From G963665925 sp963676345 (GTDB lineage Bacteria; Bacillota; Clostridia; Peptostreptococcales; Acidaminobacteraceae), in NCBI GenBank assembly GCA_963676345.2, contig CAXXTS010000005.1, positions 806,001 to 870,000 on the forward strand: DNA of 64,000 nt, written 5' to 3'. Shown here one piece after another: positions 24,153 through 33,976 of the stretch. The stretch's first letter is position 1. Each line of letters opens with the position of its first letter. The notes under the pieces were generated by a model, which saw only the letters and a list, made by a program, of their open reading frames with translations, had not been told where the DNA came from and searched no databases. Both the position numbers and the translations under genes were made by a program.

Positions 24153-25190
24153 ATGAGAGATAAAAAGAAGTTAACAGGAAATAGACTCTTCTTGGTTATG
24201 ATTGTTTTACTACTATTATCAAGTACAGGACTCGTGGATGGTTTGAATATATTTGCTAGGATAGGTGATAAGATTTATGAGACTAAACTGGAAAATGTAG
24301 AAAAAATAGACTTATCCAGTCATGGTAAACTTGGTAATACAATTGGAAATATTAATAATGGCGGTTTTGCTGTAGAGGGTGAGGATTATTTTTATTATTT
24401 AAAAGACGCTCTTCGCCTGTGTAGGTCAGAAAAGGATTTTTCTAATGAAATAACGATGATTGAGAATGCTTCTGGAGACGGTATGTGGCATCTAAATATT
24501 GTTGATGACTATTTAGTTTATTTAAAAGATGATCTGATTAGGTACAAGTTGGCTGACAAGAAGAAATCTAAGGTGCCCATTCAGAAGTATATGATTGATC
24601 TACATATAAAGGATGAATGGGTGTATTTTATTCGATTACGTAAATCGGATCACGCCATCTATAGAATGACACTAAATGGTGAGAATCTTCAAATGTTAAG
24701 TGATGTCGATACATTAGACATAGCCATTTTTGAGGACAAGATTTATTATAGTTATAAATCTGATGGTATGGACTACTTGGATACAATGAATCTAGATGGT
24801 ACAGATAAAACCACTCTTGCACATATTAAGACTCGGGATATGATTATTGAAGATGAGGGAATTTACTATTTAAGCGATGATTTTAAACTCTCCAGATTAA
24901 ATGAAGATGGTACAGTAGACGTTATTTCAAATGAAAAAATCTCACATTATTGTAAAACAGATCAATTTTTTTACTTCACCAAGTTTGGTGATGGTGAAAT
25001 AAATGAAAATATGGGTCTATACAAAATGAATTTAAAGGGTCAAAATATACTTGAGTTGAGTGATGGTAGACTTGAAGAAGGAATTAGTATTTTAGGAGAT
25101 TGGATACTATATAGGTCATCAGAAGATAATAAGTATCCAACGCTAAAGAGAGTATCTATACTAACAAACGAAATTATTCTAATGGATTAA
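24153..25190 (+). CDS. Membrane-anchored DUF5050-like beta-propeller protein
   Basis: The 345-residue protein has one N-terminal hydrophobic segment (residues about 11-30) acting as signal anchor or signal peptide without lipobox. The rest is a series of short beta units with recurring patterns such as WVYFIRLRKSDHAIYRMTL, IYYSYKSDGMDYLDTMNL, and IYYLSDDFKLSRLNEDG, typical of DUF5050/PQQ-like propellers that sit outside the cell. Codon use looks more AT-rich than the neighbours. It stands alone with no operon partner, and its function is unknown. Confidence 0.7.
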   Translation: MRDKKKLTGNRLFLVMIVLLLLSSTGLVDGLNIFARIGDKIYETKLENVEKIDLSSHGKLGNTIGNINNGGFAVEGEDYFYYLKDALRLCRSEKDFSNEITMIENASGDGMWHLNIVDDYLVYLKDDLIRYKLADKKKSKVPIQKYMIDLHIKDEWVYFIRLRKSDHAIYRMTLNGENLQMLSDVDTLDIAIFEDKIYYSYKSDGMDYLDTMNLDGTDKTTLAHIKTRDMIIEDEGIYYLSDDFKLSRLNEDGTVDVISNEKISHYCKTDQFFYFTKFGDGEINENMGLYKMNLKGQNILELSDGRLEEGISILGDWILYRSSEDNKYPTLKRVSILTNEIILMD

Positions 25191-25351
25191 AAATTGGCCT
25201 CTTAAACGAAACCTGTAACACCTCGTTATAGGTGGGATACACCCATACCTACTGAAATTTCTAAGGGTAGCTTTCTGGGTATATCTATTTAAGTTTTGAT
25301 TAAATAGTGTTTTTAAAACACTACTACATCCCAGTGAAAATACAGACACAC

Positions 25352-25397
25352 AAAAACCGCTAAAACTGTTGGAAGTACAGTCTTAGCGGTTTTCTTT
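25352..25397. terminator. Terminator of ychF, probably bidirectional
   Basis: AAAACCGCTAA and TTAGCGGTTTT, with inner ACTGT and ACAGT, form a long stem around TGGAAGT. T-rich tails lie on both sides. It lies directly after the ychF stop codon. Confidence 0.85.
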
Positions 25398-25407
25398 ACA
25401 GTGATAT

Positions 25408-26499
25408 TTATACGTTGAATCTAAACAGAATAACATCGCCGTCTTGAACAATGTACTCTTTACCTTCAAGGCGAACAGCGCCTTTTTCTTTTGCAGCGGC
25501 CATTGAGCCGTATTCCTTGAGGGCGTCAAAGGCAATTGTTTCTGCACGAATAAAGCCACGTTCAATATCTGTATGAATTTTACGGCCGGCTTGTGGAGCC
25601 TTGGTGCCGTTTTTAATCGTCCATGCACGAACTTCCTGAGGGCCAGCTGTTAAGAATGAAATCAGACCCAGCAGGTGGTAGGAAGCGCGAACCAGTTTAT
25701 CAAGACCAGACTCTGAAAGGCCAAGGTCTTCTAGGAAGGCCATTTTATCATCATCATCCAGCTCAGAAATTTCTTGTTCAATTTGAGCACAAATCGTAAT
25801 GACTTCTGCATCTTCAGTTTCTGCGAAATCACGTACTTGCTTAACAAATTCGTTGTCTTCACCAGAAATGAGGTCTTCTTCTGAAACATTTGCTACATAA
25901 ATAATAGGCTTGAAGCTCAGCATATTTAGTGATTTAGCAAAGGCTTCTTCTTCAGGTGTTAAATCCATTGTTCTAGCGGATAGCCCTTGTTCAAGAACTT
26001 CCATGATGCGCTTGAGCAGTTCGAGTTCCTTTTGAAGAGTCTTATCGCCTTTAGCAGCTTTTTGAACACGCTGGATACGTCTTTCAAGCATTTCCGTATC
26101 TGAGAAAATGAGCTCGAGGTTAATGGTTTCAATATCCTTTTGAGGACCAATTTCACCGTCAACATGAACAACATTATCATCTTCAAAACAGCGTACAACG
26201 TGTACGATTGATTCAACTTCTCGAATGTGGCTTAGGAATTTATTGCCAAGCCCTTCACCCTTGCTCGCACCCTTTACAAGACCAGCTATATCATAGAATT
26301 CAATAGCAGTAGGAACGATTTTCTTAGAGTCGTATAGCATTCTTAAAGTTTCAAGTCTATTGTCCGGTACAGAAACAACCCCCACATTAGGGTCGATTGT
26401 ACAGAATGGGTAGTTAGCAGATTCAGCACCTGCTTTAGTAATGGCGTTAAAAAGAGTACTCTTACCAACGTTAGGTAAGCCAACGATACCGAGTTTCAT
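25408..26499 (-). CDS. ychF: Redox-regulated ATPase YchF (Obg family)
   Basis: The 363-residue length equals the usual YchF length. The N-terminal P-loop is GLPNVGKSTLFN, followed by the YPFCTIDPN switch region, a coiled-coil insert (about 130-200), and a C-terminal TGS-like domain (AWTIKNGTKAPQAGRKIHTDIE). YchF binds ATP rather than GTP and associates with ribosomes. The start at 26499 is preferred over an upstream ATG at 26526 because AAGGAAGG precedes it and the P-loop begins there. It is monocistronic. Confidence 0.96.
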   Translation of the reverse strand: MKLGIVGLPNVGKSTLFNAITKAGAESANYPFCTIDPNVGVVSVPDNRLETLRMLYDSKKIVPTAIEFYDIAGLVKGASKGEGLGNKFLSHIREVESIVHVVRCFEDDNVVHVDGEIGPQKDIETINLELIFSDTEMLERRIQRVQKAAKGDKTLQKELELLKRIMEVLEQGLSARTMDLTPEEEAFAKSLNMLSFKPIIYVANVSEEDLISGEDNEFVKQVRDFAETEDAEVITICAQIEQEISELDDDDKMAFLEDLGLSESGLDKLVRASYHLLGLISFLTAGPQEVRAWTIKNGTKAPQAGRKIHTDIERGFIRAETIAFDALKEYGSMAAAKEKGAVRLEGKEYIVQDGDVILFRFNV

Positions 26500-26764
26500 G
26501 ATTATCTTCCTTCCTTTTATATGCATTTTCGTAATGATCAGTTATAACCCGAACTATACACATACCGACCGGCTTGTTCAAAAACAGATAAATATGTGTA
26601 TAATCCGGGGCACTTTGCGTAAAACACGCACTTTAGAATTATATACGAAAAGCCCTCAAGAATCAACAAATTAAGTCATGGACACGTGATGGACACATTT
26701 TACCGTTATAATATTAACGATTACAAGAGATTATTCAAAATAATTAATATAAAAGAGGCGTATT

Positions 26765-27544
26765 ATGACAAGTATGTGGAAGGTGGGGATTGTTTTGAAT
26801 AAGGAAATACTTGGAGCGCTCGCCATATTGGGCGGAGCGGTAACGGGTGCTTACCTTAAGGTAGAACATCAGAGTTTGAGCCCCTTTCAGATATGGACAA
26901 CAGCATCGACTGTAACACTGAGTCTGCTATTTCTAGTTAGGATCATTATCATAAGTGAACGGAAAAATGCCATCAAAATACTGATAGTTGATTGCGATCC
27001 TGAAGCATACCTTGAGCGCATGGAGAAAATACGAAAACGTGCTATAGGGGATAAATATAAAAGACTTGTACAAATTTACACTGCTTCAGGGTGGATATAT
27101 TTAGGAGAAGTAGAACGTGCCATTGAAATTTTGCTGAATGTTTCATTAAAAGGATTCTGTCCAAAGGATAAGGGGGTCTACTATAACAATCTTGCATTTG
27201 CATACCTTTTAATGAATAAAACGGATCAGGCCCAAGAGGTTTTTAAAGACCACATCGGTGAAATGCTTGCTGCTGACAGAGAGTTTATGGTACAGTCATG
27301 CGCACGCTGTACTCAGGCGATACTTGACTATAAGCAAAATCGAAACGATGTTGCCATTGAAACTCTTGACAGGCTTCTTACCAAAGATTTAAAACCGCTT
27401 CAAAAGTCTGTTGCGCTTTATTATAAAGGTCTTATACTCAGTAAAAATGGAAATACTGCTACCCAAGAGGTGTTCACTGAAAGTGCTTCATACGGTGGAA
27501 AAACCATATTTGGAGAATTATCTGCAGGTGCAATAAGTTTTTAA
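26765..27544 (+). CDS. Small membrane protein with TPR-like repeats
   Basis: The 259-residue protein has two hydrophobic segments (about 15-30 and 42-65) and then a cytoplasmic helical region. That region has paired helices of the TPR kind: YTASGWIYLGEVERAIEIL, YYNNLAFAYLLMNKTDQAQ and AVALYYKG-like end. The specific function is not recognised. It has its own promoter region (TATAAT at 26707-26712) and ends before a terminator at 27585. Confidence 0.7.
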   Translation: MTSMWKVGIVLNKEILGALAILGGAVTGAYLKVEHQSLSPFQIWTTASTVTLSLLFLVRIIIISERKNAIKILIVDCDPEAYLERMEKIRKRAIGDKYKRLVQIYTASGWIYLGEVERAIEILLNVSLKGFCPKDKGVYYNNLAFAYLLMNKTDQAQEVFKDHIGEMLAADREFMVQSCARCTQAILDYKQNRNDVAIETLDRLLTKDLKPLQKSVALYYKGLILSKNGNTATQEVFTESASYGGKTIFGELSAGAISF

Positions 27545-27584
27545 ATTGATTATTTGAAATGTAAATAAAATATGAATTTCAGGG

Positions 27585-27618
27585 GGATGGTACGGCTAAT
27601 GCTGGACTGTCCTTTTTT
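27585..27618 (+). terminator. Terminator after the TPR membrane protein
   Basis: GGATGGT (27585-27591) pairs with ACTGTCC (27606-27612), and CGGC with GCTG inside, around TAAT. TTTTTT follows at 27613-27618. Just after it, TGATATAAT (27623-27631) is an extended -10 likely serving the next gene. Confidence 0.8.
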
Positions 27619-27679
27619 ACACTGATATAATGGTGGAATGGTGAAACTTCAATGAACCCAATCGGGAAGGACTGACAAC

Positions 27680-28969
27680 ATGATTGATGAAATCCGCGTC
27701 ATTAATATGGCGGATCAGGTAAAGCTTCATCTCATCAAATCCAATAAGTTCAAAACGGATTTGATCGGTGTATATATTCAAAGACCATTAAATGAAAAAG
27801 AGGCAACATACAATACATTACTGACTAGAATTCTAGAACAAGGCACAATGAGTTGGCCGACGCAAAGAGAGTTGAACGATAAGCTCGATAATATGTATGG
27901 TGCAATTCTGTCTTGTGATGTAAACAAGTACGGTGAAATGCACGCCATGCAGTTTAAACTTCAGTTTCCAAGTGAACGTCTTATAAAAAGTGAGGATCAG
28001 CTAAACGGCGGCGTGGAGATTATTAATGAAGTGCTCAACAAACCCAATTTAACTGCTGAGAACTTTGACAGATCTATATTTGAAAATGAAGTTAAGAATT
28101 TGAAAGAGGAGATACAGAGCAGGGTCAATGACAAAATGATGTATGCTCTTGAACGTTGTACTGAAATCATGTGTGAAGATGAGCCCTTCAAAATACATCA
28201 ATACGGTACCACGGAGGCACTTGAAAAGATAACTTTAGAAGGACTGGTTTCGCATTATCATGAAATCCTGCGTACGGCACCTATTGATATTGTGGTCGTA
28301 GGTAATATTGATTTTAACAGAGTCAGTGATCTTATAAATGACCGTATTAAAATTCCAAGGGACCGCATTTGCAAGATACCACCGTCAATTTATAAAAAGG
28401 ACATAGACCAGGTCAAGGATATTACTGAACATTTTGAAGTGCAACAGGCTAAAATGACACTTGGGCTAAGAACAAACATTGCATTTGACCATCCCTTATA
28501 TAATGCGAGTGTCTTGTATTCCAACATACTGGGTGGCGGTGCGAGTTCAAAGCTTTTTAAGAACGTAAGAGAAAAGGCCTCGCTGTGCTATTACATTTTT
28601 TCAAGAGTTGAAAAGTATAAAGGCATCATGCTGATTAGCTCTGGCATTGAAGCAGAAAATAAAGATAAAGCCATGGAACTGATTCAAATTGAAATAGATA
28701 AAATGCACGCCGGACTCTTTGACGACAATGATATTCAAATATCTAAGGATGCTCTTACGAGTGCAATACGCAGTATATCGGACTACCCGAACTCATTTAT
28801 GAATTTTTATTATTCACAAAAGCTAAGCGGTAAGCCTTTTGACCTTCAAGGACTCATGAAGAAAATTGAGCTTGTGACAAAAGAAGAAATTATTGAAGCA
28901 GGGCGCATGATGCAGCTTGATACCATTTATTTCTTATCGAAAGAAGGGCAGGGCAATGAAGAACTATAA
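27680..28969 (+). CDS. yfmF: M16-family peptidase-like protein YfmF (inactive partner)
   Basis: The 429-residue protein has the two-lobed M16 (insulinase/pitrilysin-like) fold with the C-terminal segment LYSNILGGGASSKLFKNVRE and later YYIFSRVEKYKG. The zinc-binding HxxEH motif is absent. This marks it as the non-catalytic half of the YfmF/YfmH pair common in Firmicutes. It overlaps the next gene by 14 bp, so the pair is translationally coupled and probably forms a heterodimer. The promoter is likely the extended -10 at 27623. Confidence 0.9.
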   Translation: MIDEIRVINMADQVKLHLIKSNKFKTDLIGVYIQRPLNEKEATYNTLLTRILEQGTMSWPTQRELNDKLDNMYGAILSCDVNKYGEMHAMQFKLQFPSERLIKSEDQLNGGVEIINEVLNKPNLTAENFDRSIFENEVKNLKEEIQSRVNDKMMYALERCTEIMCEDEPFKIHQYGTTEALEKITLEGLVSHYHEILRTAPIDIVVVGNIDFNRVSDLINDRIKIPRDRICKIPPSIYKKDIDQVKDITEHFEVQQAKMTLGLRTNIAFDHPLYNASVLYSNILGGGASSKLFKNVREKASLCYYIFSRVEKYKGIMLISSGIEAENKDKAMELIQIEIDKMHAGLFDDNDIQISKDALTSAIRSISDYPNSFMNFYYSQKLSGKPFDLQGLMKKIELVTKEEIIEAGRMMQLDTIYFLSKEGQGNEEL

Positions 28970-30245
28970 CATGACGAAAAGACACGATGCGCTTCTCATG
29001 GAGACCGTGTATAAAATAAAACATCCGTGTGGGTTAGAAATACAGTATATGCCAAAGCCGGGATACACAAAGAAGTTTGCATATTTTGCAACCCGCTACG
29101 GTGCACTCTATAACGCTTTTGAAACGGCAGACGGTGAGCAGATTACCATGCCACTTGGGATTGCACACTTTCTTGAACACAAAATATTCGAAGATGTAGA
29201 TGGCGATATTTTTGACAAGTTTTCTAAACTGGGGGCTAATGTCAATGCCTATACCAGCTTTAATGCAACTTCATATATGTTTTCTACTGTAGATAATTTC
29301 TATGAAAGCCTTGGACTGCTCCTTGATTTTGTACAAGACTGCCATTTGACAGATGAAAATGTTGAAAAAGAAAAAGGCATCATCAATCAAGAAATCAAAA
29401 TGTATGATGATGATCCTGACTGGCGTGTTTACTTCAATACACTTAAAAAAATGTATCATAACCATCCTGTGAGAGAAGATGTTGCTGGTTCAACAGCTTC
29501 AGTAACTTCGACTACACGTGATCAGCTTCAGCTTTGCTATGATTCCTTTTATGTACCTGAAAATATGATTCTCTTTATTATTGGGGATTTAAATCTTGAG
29601 TTGGTTATGGAAACGGTTGAAGCCCATTTAACGCAGGACTATAAGACGCGTGGAAGAGCACCGCAAATCACGATTCCTTCTGAGCCAAAGACGGTTAGTG
29701 CCCGTGAAGTGCGTCAAAAAATGGATGTCCCAATTCCGCTCTTTCAAATTGGTTTTAAAGACTCTGTAAAAGTTTCAGAACCAAAAGAAGCCATGAAGCG
29801 TACCATCGCTGTAAAATTGGGCATGGGCATTCACTTTGGAAAAAGCTCTAAGTTCTATACAGACATGTATAAAGCGGGACTGATTAATGCTTCCTTCTAT
29901 TATGAGTATTCTTCTGGTATGGACTACGCTCATGTTATGTTTGGCGGCGAAGCCCGAGACTATGAAGCGGTTACACAAGGCATTAAAGATGAAATAGAGC
30001 ATATCCAAAAAAATGGAATGGATTATTCAGGATTTGAACGTGTTAAGAGGAAGGCGATTGGCAGATACTTGAGCAGCTTTAACTCAGTTCAATACGTTGC
30101 GGGTGCATTTGTTTCTTACTTTATGAAAGAGATGGATTTATTCGATTATCTAGTGTTCTTAGAAGAAATGACACCTGAGTATGTTGAAGAAATCTTAAGA
30201 AGACATTTGACCACTGAACACGAAGTGCTTTCAGTAGTAGAATAG
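28956..30245 (+). CDS. yfmH: M16-family zinc peptidase YfmH
   Basis: A 429-residue M16 metallopeptidase with intact HFLEH zinc motif (His71-His75). The further Glu lies in a segment about 75 residues later (EKEKGIINQEIKMYDDDPDW), and the second lobe follows. It is the catalytic partner of YfmF. The start at 28956 lies inside the end of yfmF after GGGCAGGG; an upstream in-frame ATG at 28917 is less likely. It is followed after 10 bp by lgt. Confidence 0.93.
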   Translation: MKNYNMTKRHDALLMETVYKIKHPCGLEIQYMPKPGYTKKFAYFATRYGALYNAFETADGEQITMPLGIAHFLEHKIFEDVDGDIFDKFSKLGANVNAYTSFNATSYMFSTVDNFYESLGLLLDFVQDCHLTDENVEKEKGIINQEIKMYDDDPDWRVYFNTLKKMYHNHPVREDVAGSTASVTSTTRDQLQLCYDSFYVPENMILFIIGDLNLELVMETVEAHLTQDYKTRGRAPQITIPSEPKTVSAREVRQKMDVPIPLFQIGFKDSVKVSEPKEAMKRTIAVKLGMGIHFGKSSKFYTDMYKAGLINASFYYEYSSGMDYAHVMFGGEARDYEAVTQGIKDEIEHIQKNGMDYSGFERVKRKAIGRYLSSFNSVQYVAGAFVSYFMKEMDLFDYLVFLEEMTPEYVEEILRRHLTTEHEVLSVVE

Positions 30246-30255
30246 GAGGACGCGT

Positions 30256-30990
30256 ATGGATCCGATAGCATTTGAGATATTTGGATTTCAGATTCGCTGG
30301 TATGGAATATTTATTGCGACAGGGCTGCTATTTGCAACGCTGATCATTCTCCAAAGGGCGAAAAAACTTGGAATCAAAGAAGACACAATAATAGATTTGG
30401 TGATTGTATGTATGCCTTCAGCAATAATTGGTGCAAGAGCCTATTATGTTATATTTAACTGGTCCTATTATCAGGGCGATATTATGAAAATGATTAATAT
30501 ACGCGGTGGTGGACTTGCCATTCATGGCGGTGTTATAGCGGGTGTTTTGGCAGGGTGGATATTCACCCGTATTAAACGGCTAGACTTTACCAAACTCATT
30601 GATATATGTGCACCCGGTCTTATTTTAGGACAAGCCATTGGACGCTGGGGAAACTTCTTCAACTCAGAGGCGCATGGCGGTCCAACCGATTTGCCATGGG
30701 GGATTATGGTTGAGGGGCAAAAGGTACATCCGACCTTCTTTTATGAGTTTGTATGGAACTTGATGGTACTCGGTATTTTGATCAAGTTCAGAGATAAGAA
30801 AAAATTCGATGGAGAAGTGTTTCTGCTTTACATGGCACTTTATTCAATAGGTCGTTTCTTCATTGAAGGTCTTAGAACAGATAGTTTGATGCTTGGGCCA
30901 CTTAGAATGGCTCAGGTTATAAGTACGGTATTTATTGTAATTGGGTTTGGATCAATATGGGCCATTCGAAGACATTTGTCTAAAAGATAA
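30256..30990 (+). CDS. lgt: Prolipoprotein diacylglyceryl transferase
   Basis: A 244-residue membrane enzyme that attaches diacylglycerol to the lipobox cysteine of prolipoproteins. The family signature GRWGNFFNSEAHGG is intact, as are GGGLAIHGG and the C-terminal SIGRFFIEGLRTDSL. There are about seven hydrophobic helices. This enzyme serves the many lipoproteins in the window (MltG, TAXI binding protein and others). The ribosome site TAGGAGGACG precedes ATG. Confidence 0.96.
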   Translation: MDPIAFEIFGFQIRWYGIFIATGLLFATLIILQRAKKLGIKEDTIIDLVIVCMPSAIIGARAYYVIFNWSYYQGDIMKMINIRGGGLAIHGGVIAGVLAGWIFTRIKRLDFTKLIDICAPGLILGQAIGRWGNFFNSEAHGGPTDLPWGIMVEGQKVHPTFFYEFVWNLMVLGILIKFRDKKKFDGEVFLLYMALYSIGRFFIEGLRTDSLMLGPLRMAQVISTVFIVIGFGSIWAIRRHLSKR

Positions 30991-30999
30991 GAGGATTAA

Positions 31000-31032
31000 T
31001 GGACGCCACTTTTTAAGTGGTGTTCATTTTGT
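31000..31032 (+). terminator. Terminator of the yfmF-yfmH-lgt operon
   Basis: TGGACGCCACTT pairs with AAGTGGTGTTCA (with G-T pairs) around a short T-rich loop, then TTTTGTT. Confidence 0.75.
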
Positions 31033-31098
31033 TACACATTCTTCTAAAAAATGCTTTATACTAATAAAGATTCAAAATATAAGGAGACAGTCACTATT

Positions 31099-32685
31099 AT
31101 GAAAAGACAATCGTTTATAAAAGGCTCCTTGATTCTTATGGTTCTAGGGTTCATATCGCGAGCATTTGGAGTATTTTTCAAAGTGCCTCTCGATTATCTG
31201 GTAGGCGAAGAAGGACAAGGTCTATATTACATACTTTATCCAGTTTATGCAGCGCTGATTGCAATGTCTTCAGTTGGTTTGACCATGGCGTTGTCAAAAC
31301 AGATTGCGCAGTACCGCGCTTTAAAAAAAGAAAGCCATGCTTGGATGACCTTTAAACTGGCTTTTGTTTTATTTCTTGTATTTGGTGTATTGTTTACAGG
31401 CGTTCTTTTTGGTTTTTCAAAGCAAATTATTCAGCTATTAGATTGGCCTTCACAAACTTATTGGGGGCTCATTGGGCTGGGTGCTGCACCACTGATAGTA
31501 TCCATTATGTCTGCTTTTAGGGGTCTGTTTCAAGGCCATGAGAACATGGTGCCAACAGGCATTTCGATGATTATTGAGCAGTTTGCACGAGTTGTGTTTG
31601 GTATTGGCCTTACATGGTATTTCATGTACAAGTTCAGTGATATTGGACTTGCAGTTGGTGGAGCGTCATTTGGCGCCGCGGCAGGTGGCTTATTTGCAAC
31701 GATCTACTTAATGTTTGTTTTTAAAGTCAATAAACAACATATCGTCTGTACAGATGAAAAAATTGATGCGGATGAAAAAAAAGAAATTCTTAAAAAACTT
31801 ATTGCCATGGCTGTACCTATTGCCATGGGCAGTGCTATTATTTCTGTCATGGGTCTTGTGGATTCAATTATGTTGCCCTCTGCTCTGACTAAAATAACAG
31901 GGGACACAATGAAAACCCTCGAACTGATCGGTGGGTATTCTAGGGCCAACACCATAATGAATATTCCCCTTATCATCTCTTTATCAATTAGCACCAGCAT
32001 TGTTCCCTTTGTAGCAAAAGCATGGGAACTTAAAGAGTTTGATGTCGTTAAAAGACGTATTGGCATGGGGCTTAAAATGGGGAGTCTATTGGCATTTCCT
32101 GCAGCGGCAGGTATTGGTGTTTTGTCCCATGAATTGATTGGATTGATTTTTTCCTCAACCATTGGGGGCGATGTTCTTGTTCCACTTGCAGTTTCCCTTA
32201 TTTTTATCATATATTCTCAAATCCAGACCAACATACTTAATGCAATCGGCAAACCCATTGTACCGGTTATGAATATGCTGGCTGGGATTGTCATAAAAAT
32301 TGCCTGTAACCTATTCTTGATTCCAAATCCGGCATTTGGTCTAATGGGGGCAGGTTATGCGGTGCTTATTGCATATGTTGTAACCGCTGTGCTGAATGCG
32401 TTTTCAATCAAACGCCATACAGGCTACAAGTTTAGTCTTGTAGGCCTGGTGAAAAAGCCAGTCATGGCTATTATTGCCATGTGCTTGACCCTTATCGGAA
32501 TAAAATACGGTCTTGGACACTTTATTGGAGGCAGATTACTCACACTGATGTCTGTCGCGTTTGGTGCTGTAGTGTACGGTATAATGATTATTTCCATGCG
32601 GTATTTAGAACCTACTGAAATTTCACAAATTCCAATGCTTCAAAAAGCAGAAAAGATATTGACTTTTGGTAGGAAAAACTTATGA
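31099..32685 (+). CDS. SpoVB/MurJ-type polysaccharide (lipid II) flippase
   Basis: A 528-residue protein with about 14 membrane helices of the MOP/PST flippase family, as in SpoVB and YtgP. N-terminal SFIKGSLILMVLGFISRAFG and YYILYPVYAALIAMSSVGL are typical. It should move lipid-linked cell-wall or spore-cortex precursors across the membrane. The start at 31099 follows AAGGAGA; an in-frame ATG at 31051 lacks a ribosome site and would prepend a hydrophilic tail. Whether it is the main cell-wall flippase or sporulation-specific is open. Confidence 0.9.
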   Translation: MKRQSFIKGSLILMVLGFISRAFGVFFKVPLDYLVGEEGQGLYYILYPVYAALIAMSSVGLTMALSKQIAQYRALKKESHAWMTFKLAFVLFLVFGVLFTGVLFGFSKQIIQLLDWPSQTYWGLIGLGAAPLIVSIMSAFRGLFQGHENMVPTGISMIIEQFARVVFGIGLTWYFMYKFSDIGLAVGGASFGAAAGGLFATIYLMFVFKVNKQHIVCTDEKIDADEKKEILKKLIAMAVPIAMGSAIISVMGLVDSIMLPSALTKITGDTMKTLELIGGYSRANTIMNIPLIISLSISTSIVPFVAKAWELKEFDVVKRRIGMGLKMGSLLAFPAAAGIGVLSHELIGLIFSSTIGGDVLVPLAVSLIFIIYSQIQTNILNAIGKPIVPVMNMLAGIVIKIACNLFLIPNPAFGLMGAGYAVLIAYVVTAVLNAFSIKRHTGYKFSLVGLVKKPVMAIIAMCLTLIGIKYGLGHFIGGRLLTLMSVAFGAVVYGIMIISMRYLEPTEISQIPMLQKAEKILTFGRKNL

Positions 32686-32753
32686 TAGGATTATAAACCT
32701 GATATGTAAAGCAAAGTGCGTTTTCAGGTAAACTAAAGTGAAGAGGTGAAGCG

Positions 32754-33104
32754 ATGACAGAGCTTTTAAGCTGTGTACTCTGTGATCAGGTTCAAGAACT
32801 GGACGATGGACTTTTTAATTATATAAAAGTACGCAATGTCTTTTTTGAACTAGGCCCAGCGTATTTTGAGCTTGCACTGAATTATAAGTCCTATGATGAT
32901 GAGATAAGTGAAAATGTATTGATTAAGGCACCTTCAGGCAAAATCCTTGCAGAGGTAAAAGAAATATTCGATCAAAATAGTTATTACTTTACGTCAATAC
33001 ATGAAATTGAAATTGATTTAAACGAAATTGGTGAGTATACGGTCATGGTTATTACCAATGGAAAAAAGCATACCTATACTTTTGATGTGAGTATTGAACA
33101 GTAA
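32754..33104 (+). CDS. Small acidic protein of unknown function
   Basis: The 116-residue product begins MTELLSCVLCDQVQEL with a Cys-x2-Cys pair near the N-terminus, then a beta-rich acidic body (IDLNEIGEYTVMVI). No signal peptide. The ribosome site GAGGTGAAGCG gives a clear start. Family not recognised. Confidence 0.6.
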   Translation: MTELLSCVLCDQVQELDDGLFNYIKVRNVFFELGPAYFELALNYKSYDDEISENVLIKAPSGKILAEVKEIFDQNSYYFTSIHEIEIDLNEIGEYTVMVITNGKKHTYTFDVSIEQ

Positions 33105-33141
33105 CAAGAATCAGTAATAAAAATCTGCACTAAGAAAAAAG

Positions 33142-33174
33142 CGCCCGCTTGAATGCATTTCAAGCGGGCGTTTC
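33142..33174. terminator. Bidirectional terminator between convergent genes
   Basis: CGCCCGCTTGAA (33142-33153) pairs perfectly with TTCAAGCGGGCG (33159-33170) around TGCAT. It is flanked by AAAAAAG on one side and TTTCTT on the other. Confidence 0.88.
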
Positions 33175-33202
33175 TTATATGGTCTGTTTATTAGTCATGG
33201 AC

Positions 33203-33976
33203 TTAAGCATCAATGTTGAATTCATGAACGTTTTGTTGCCACTGGCCAGCTGAATCACGACTGCGTTCTATGAAAGTCACATGCATTTCCTTATCAACTA
33301 GGATGACTGTTTGAAAACGCGTACCATAATTTTTAGATGGAATTTCAATAAAGGTACTGGATAAAGGTCTTTCTAGGTCTAATCCAATGCCGGTGTTGGG
33401 TAGTAAATCATCTGGTTGTATGGTTTTGTCATCGAGGATATTAAAAAGAGACTCTGGATTAATTTGATCATGTTTATCTATTATTGACTTAAGAACCATC
33501 TTGCCAGTGGCTACTTTAGGCCAAGGCGTATTGAGCAGGTGGTTGCTCAGTCCGTATATGCCTGGCGGCAAAATATGAACTTGCTGATCCATATTAGAGA
33601 AATAAGAAAGCTCCTGCATGTCGCCAACGACCAGATTAAAAGGATTAAACTGATCTGCTTTTAGAGAAACAATTTCACAGTATTTCTGCGGGAAGGGCTT
33701 GTAAATCAAAAAGTCTCTGACGAGGTGTCCACGTGAAACGGTGTTTTCCTTGTGTTTTGAAAAATCTCTATAGTTGGTGACCACTGCAAATTGTCCACTT
33801 TTTGTAATACCTGTCCATGACCCATTTTCTTGCATATCAAGTCCAGCAAGTATGGAATTATCATCATCCCAAAAATGGGCAGGCATTGACGGTCTATCAT
33901 AAAACTCATCGCGGTTGCCCATAAATATCAGAGGATATTCATCGTGGGCCTTATAAGCGAAAAAGACTGTGCACAT
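33203..33976 (-). CDS. TANGO2/NRDE-domain protein
   Basis: The 257-residue protein begins MCTVFFAY and carries FMGNRDEFYDRPS, the NRDE signature of the TANGO2 family, an N-terminal-nucleophile-like fold with Cys2 as potential nucleophile. GLSNHLLNTPWPK matches the family middle. The bacterial function is not settled; haem or lipid handling has been proposed for relatives. The start at 33976 is chosen because AAAGGAG precedes it and the invariant MCT begins there. Confidence 0.9.
   Translation of the reverse strand: MCTVFFAYKAHDEYPLIFMGNRDEFYDRPSMPAHFWDDDNSILAGLDMQENGSWTGITKSGQFAVVTNYRDFSKHKENTVSRGHLVRDFLIYKPFPQKYCEIVSLKADQFNPFNLVVGDMQELSYFSNMDQQVHILPPGIYGLSNHLLNTPWPKVATGKMVLKSIIDKHDQINPESLFNILDDKTIQPDDLLPNTGIGLDLERPLSSTFIEIPSKNYGTRFQTVILVDKEMHVTFIERSRDSAGQWQQNVHEFNIDA

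Noticed and set aside
25207..25320. Possible structured RNA between the propeller gene and ychF
   Set aside because: Partial pairings (GATACACCC with GGGTATATC, TGTTTT with AAAACA) are weak and no known riboswitch core was recognised.
28956..28969. Overlap of the two M16 genes as a frameshifted single gene
   Set aside because: Each protein is full-length with its own start and ribosome site, and the YfmF/YfmH pair is normally two genes.
31704..32210. 168-codon open frame on the minus strand inside the flippase gene
   Set aside because: It lies wholly antisense to a clear membrane-protein gene, has no ribosome site, and its composition is a reverse-complement shadow of that gene.
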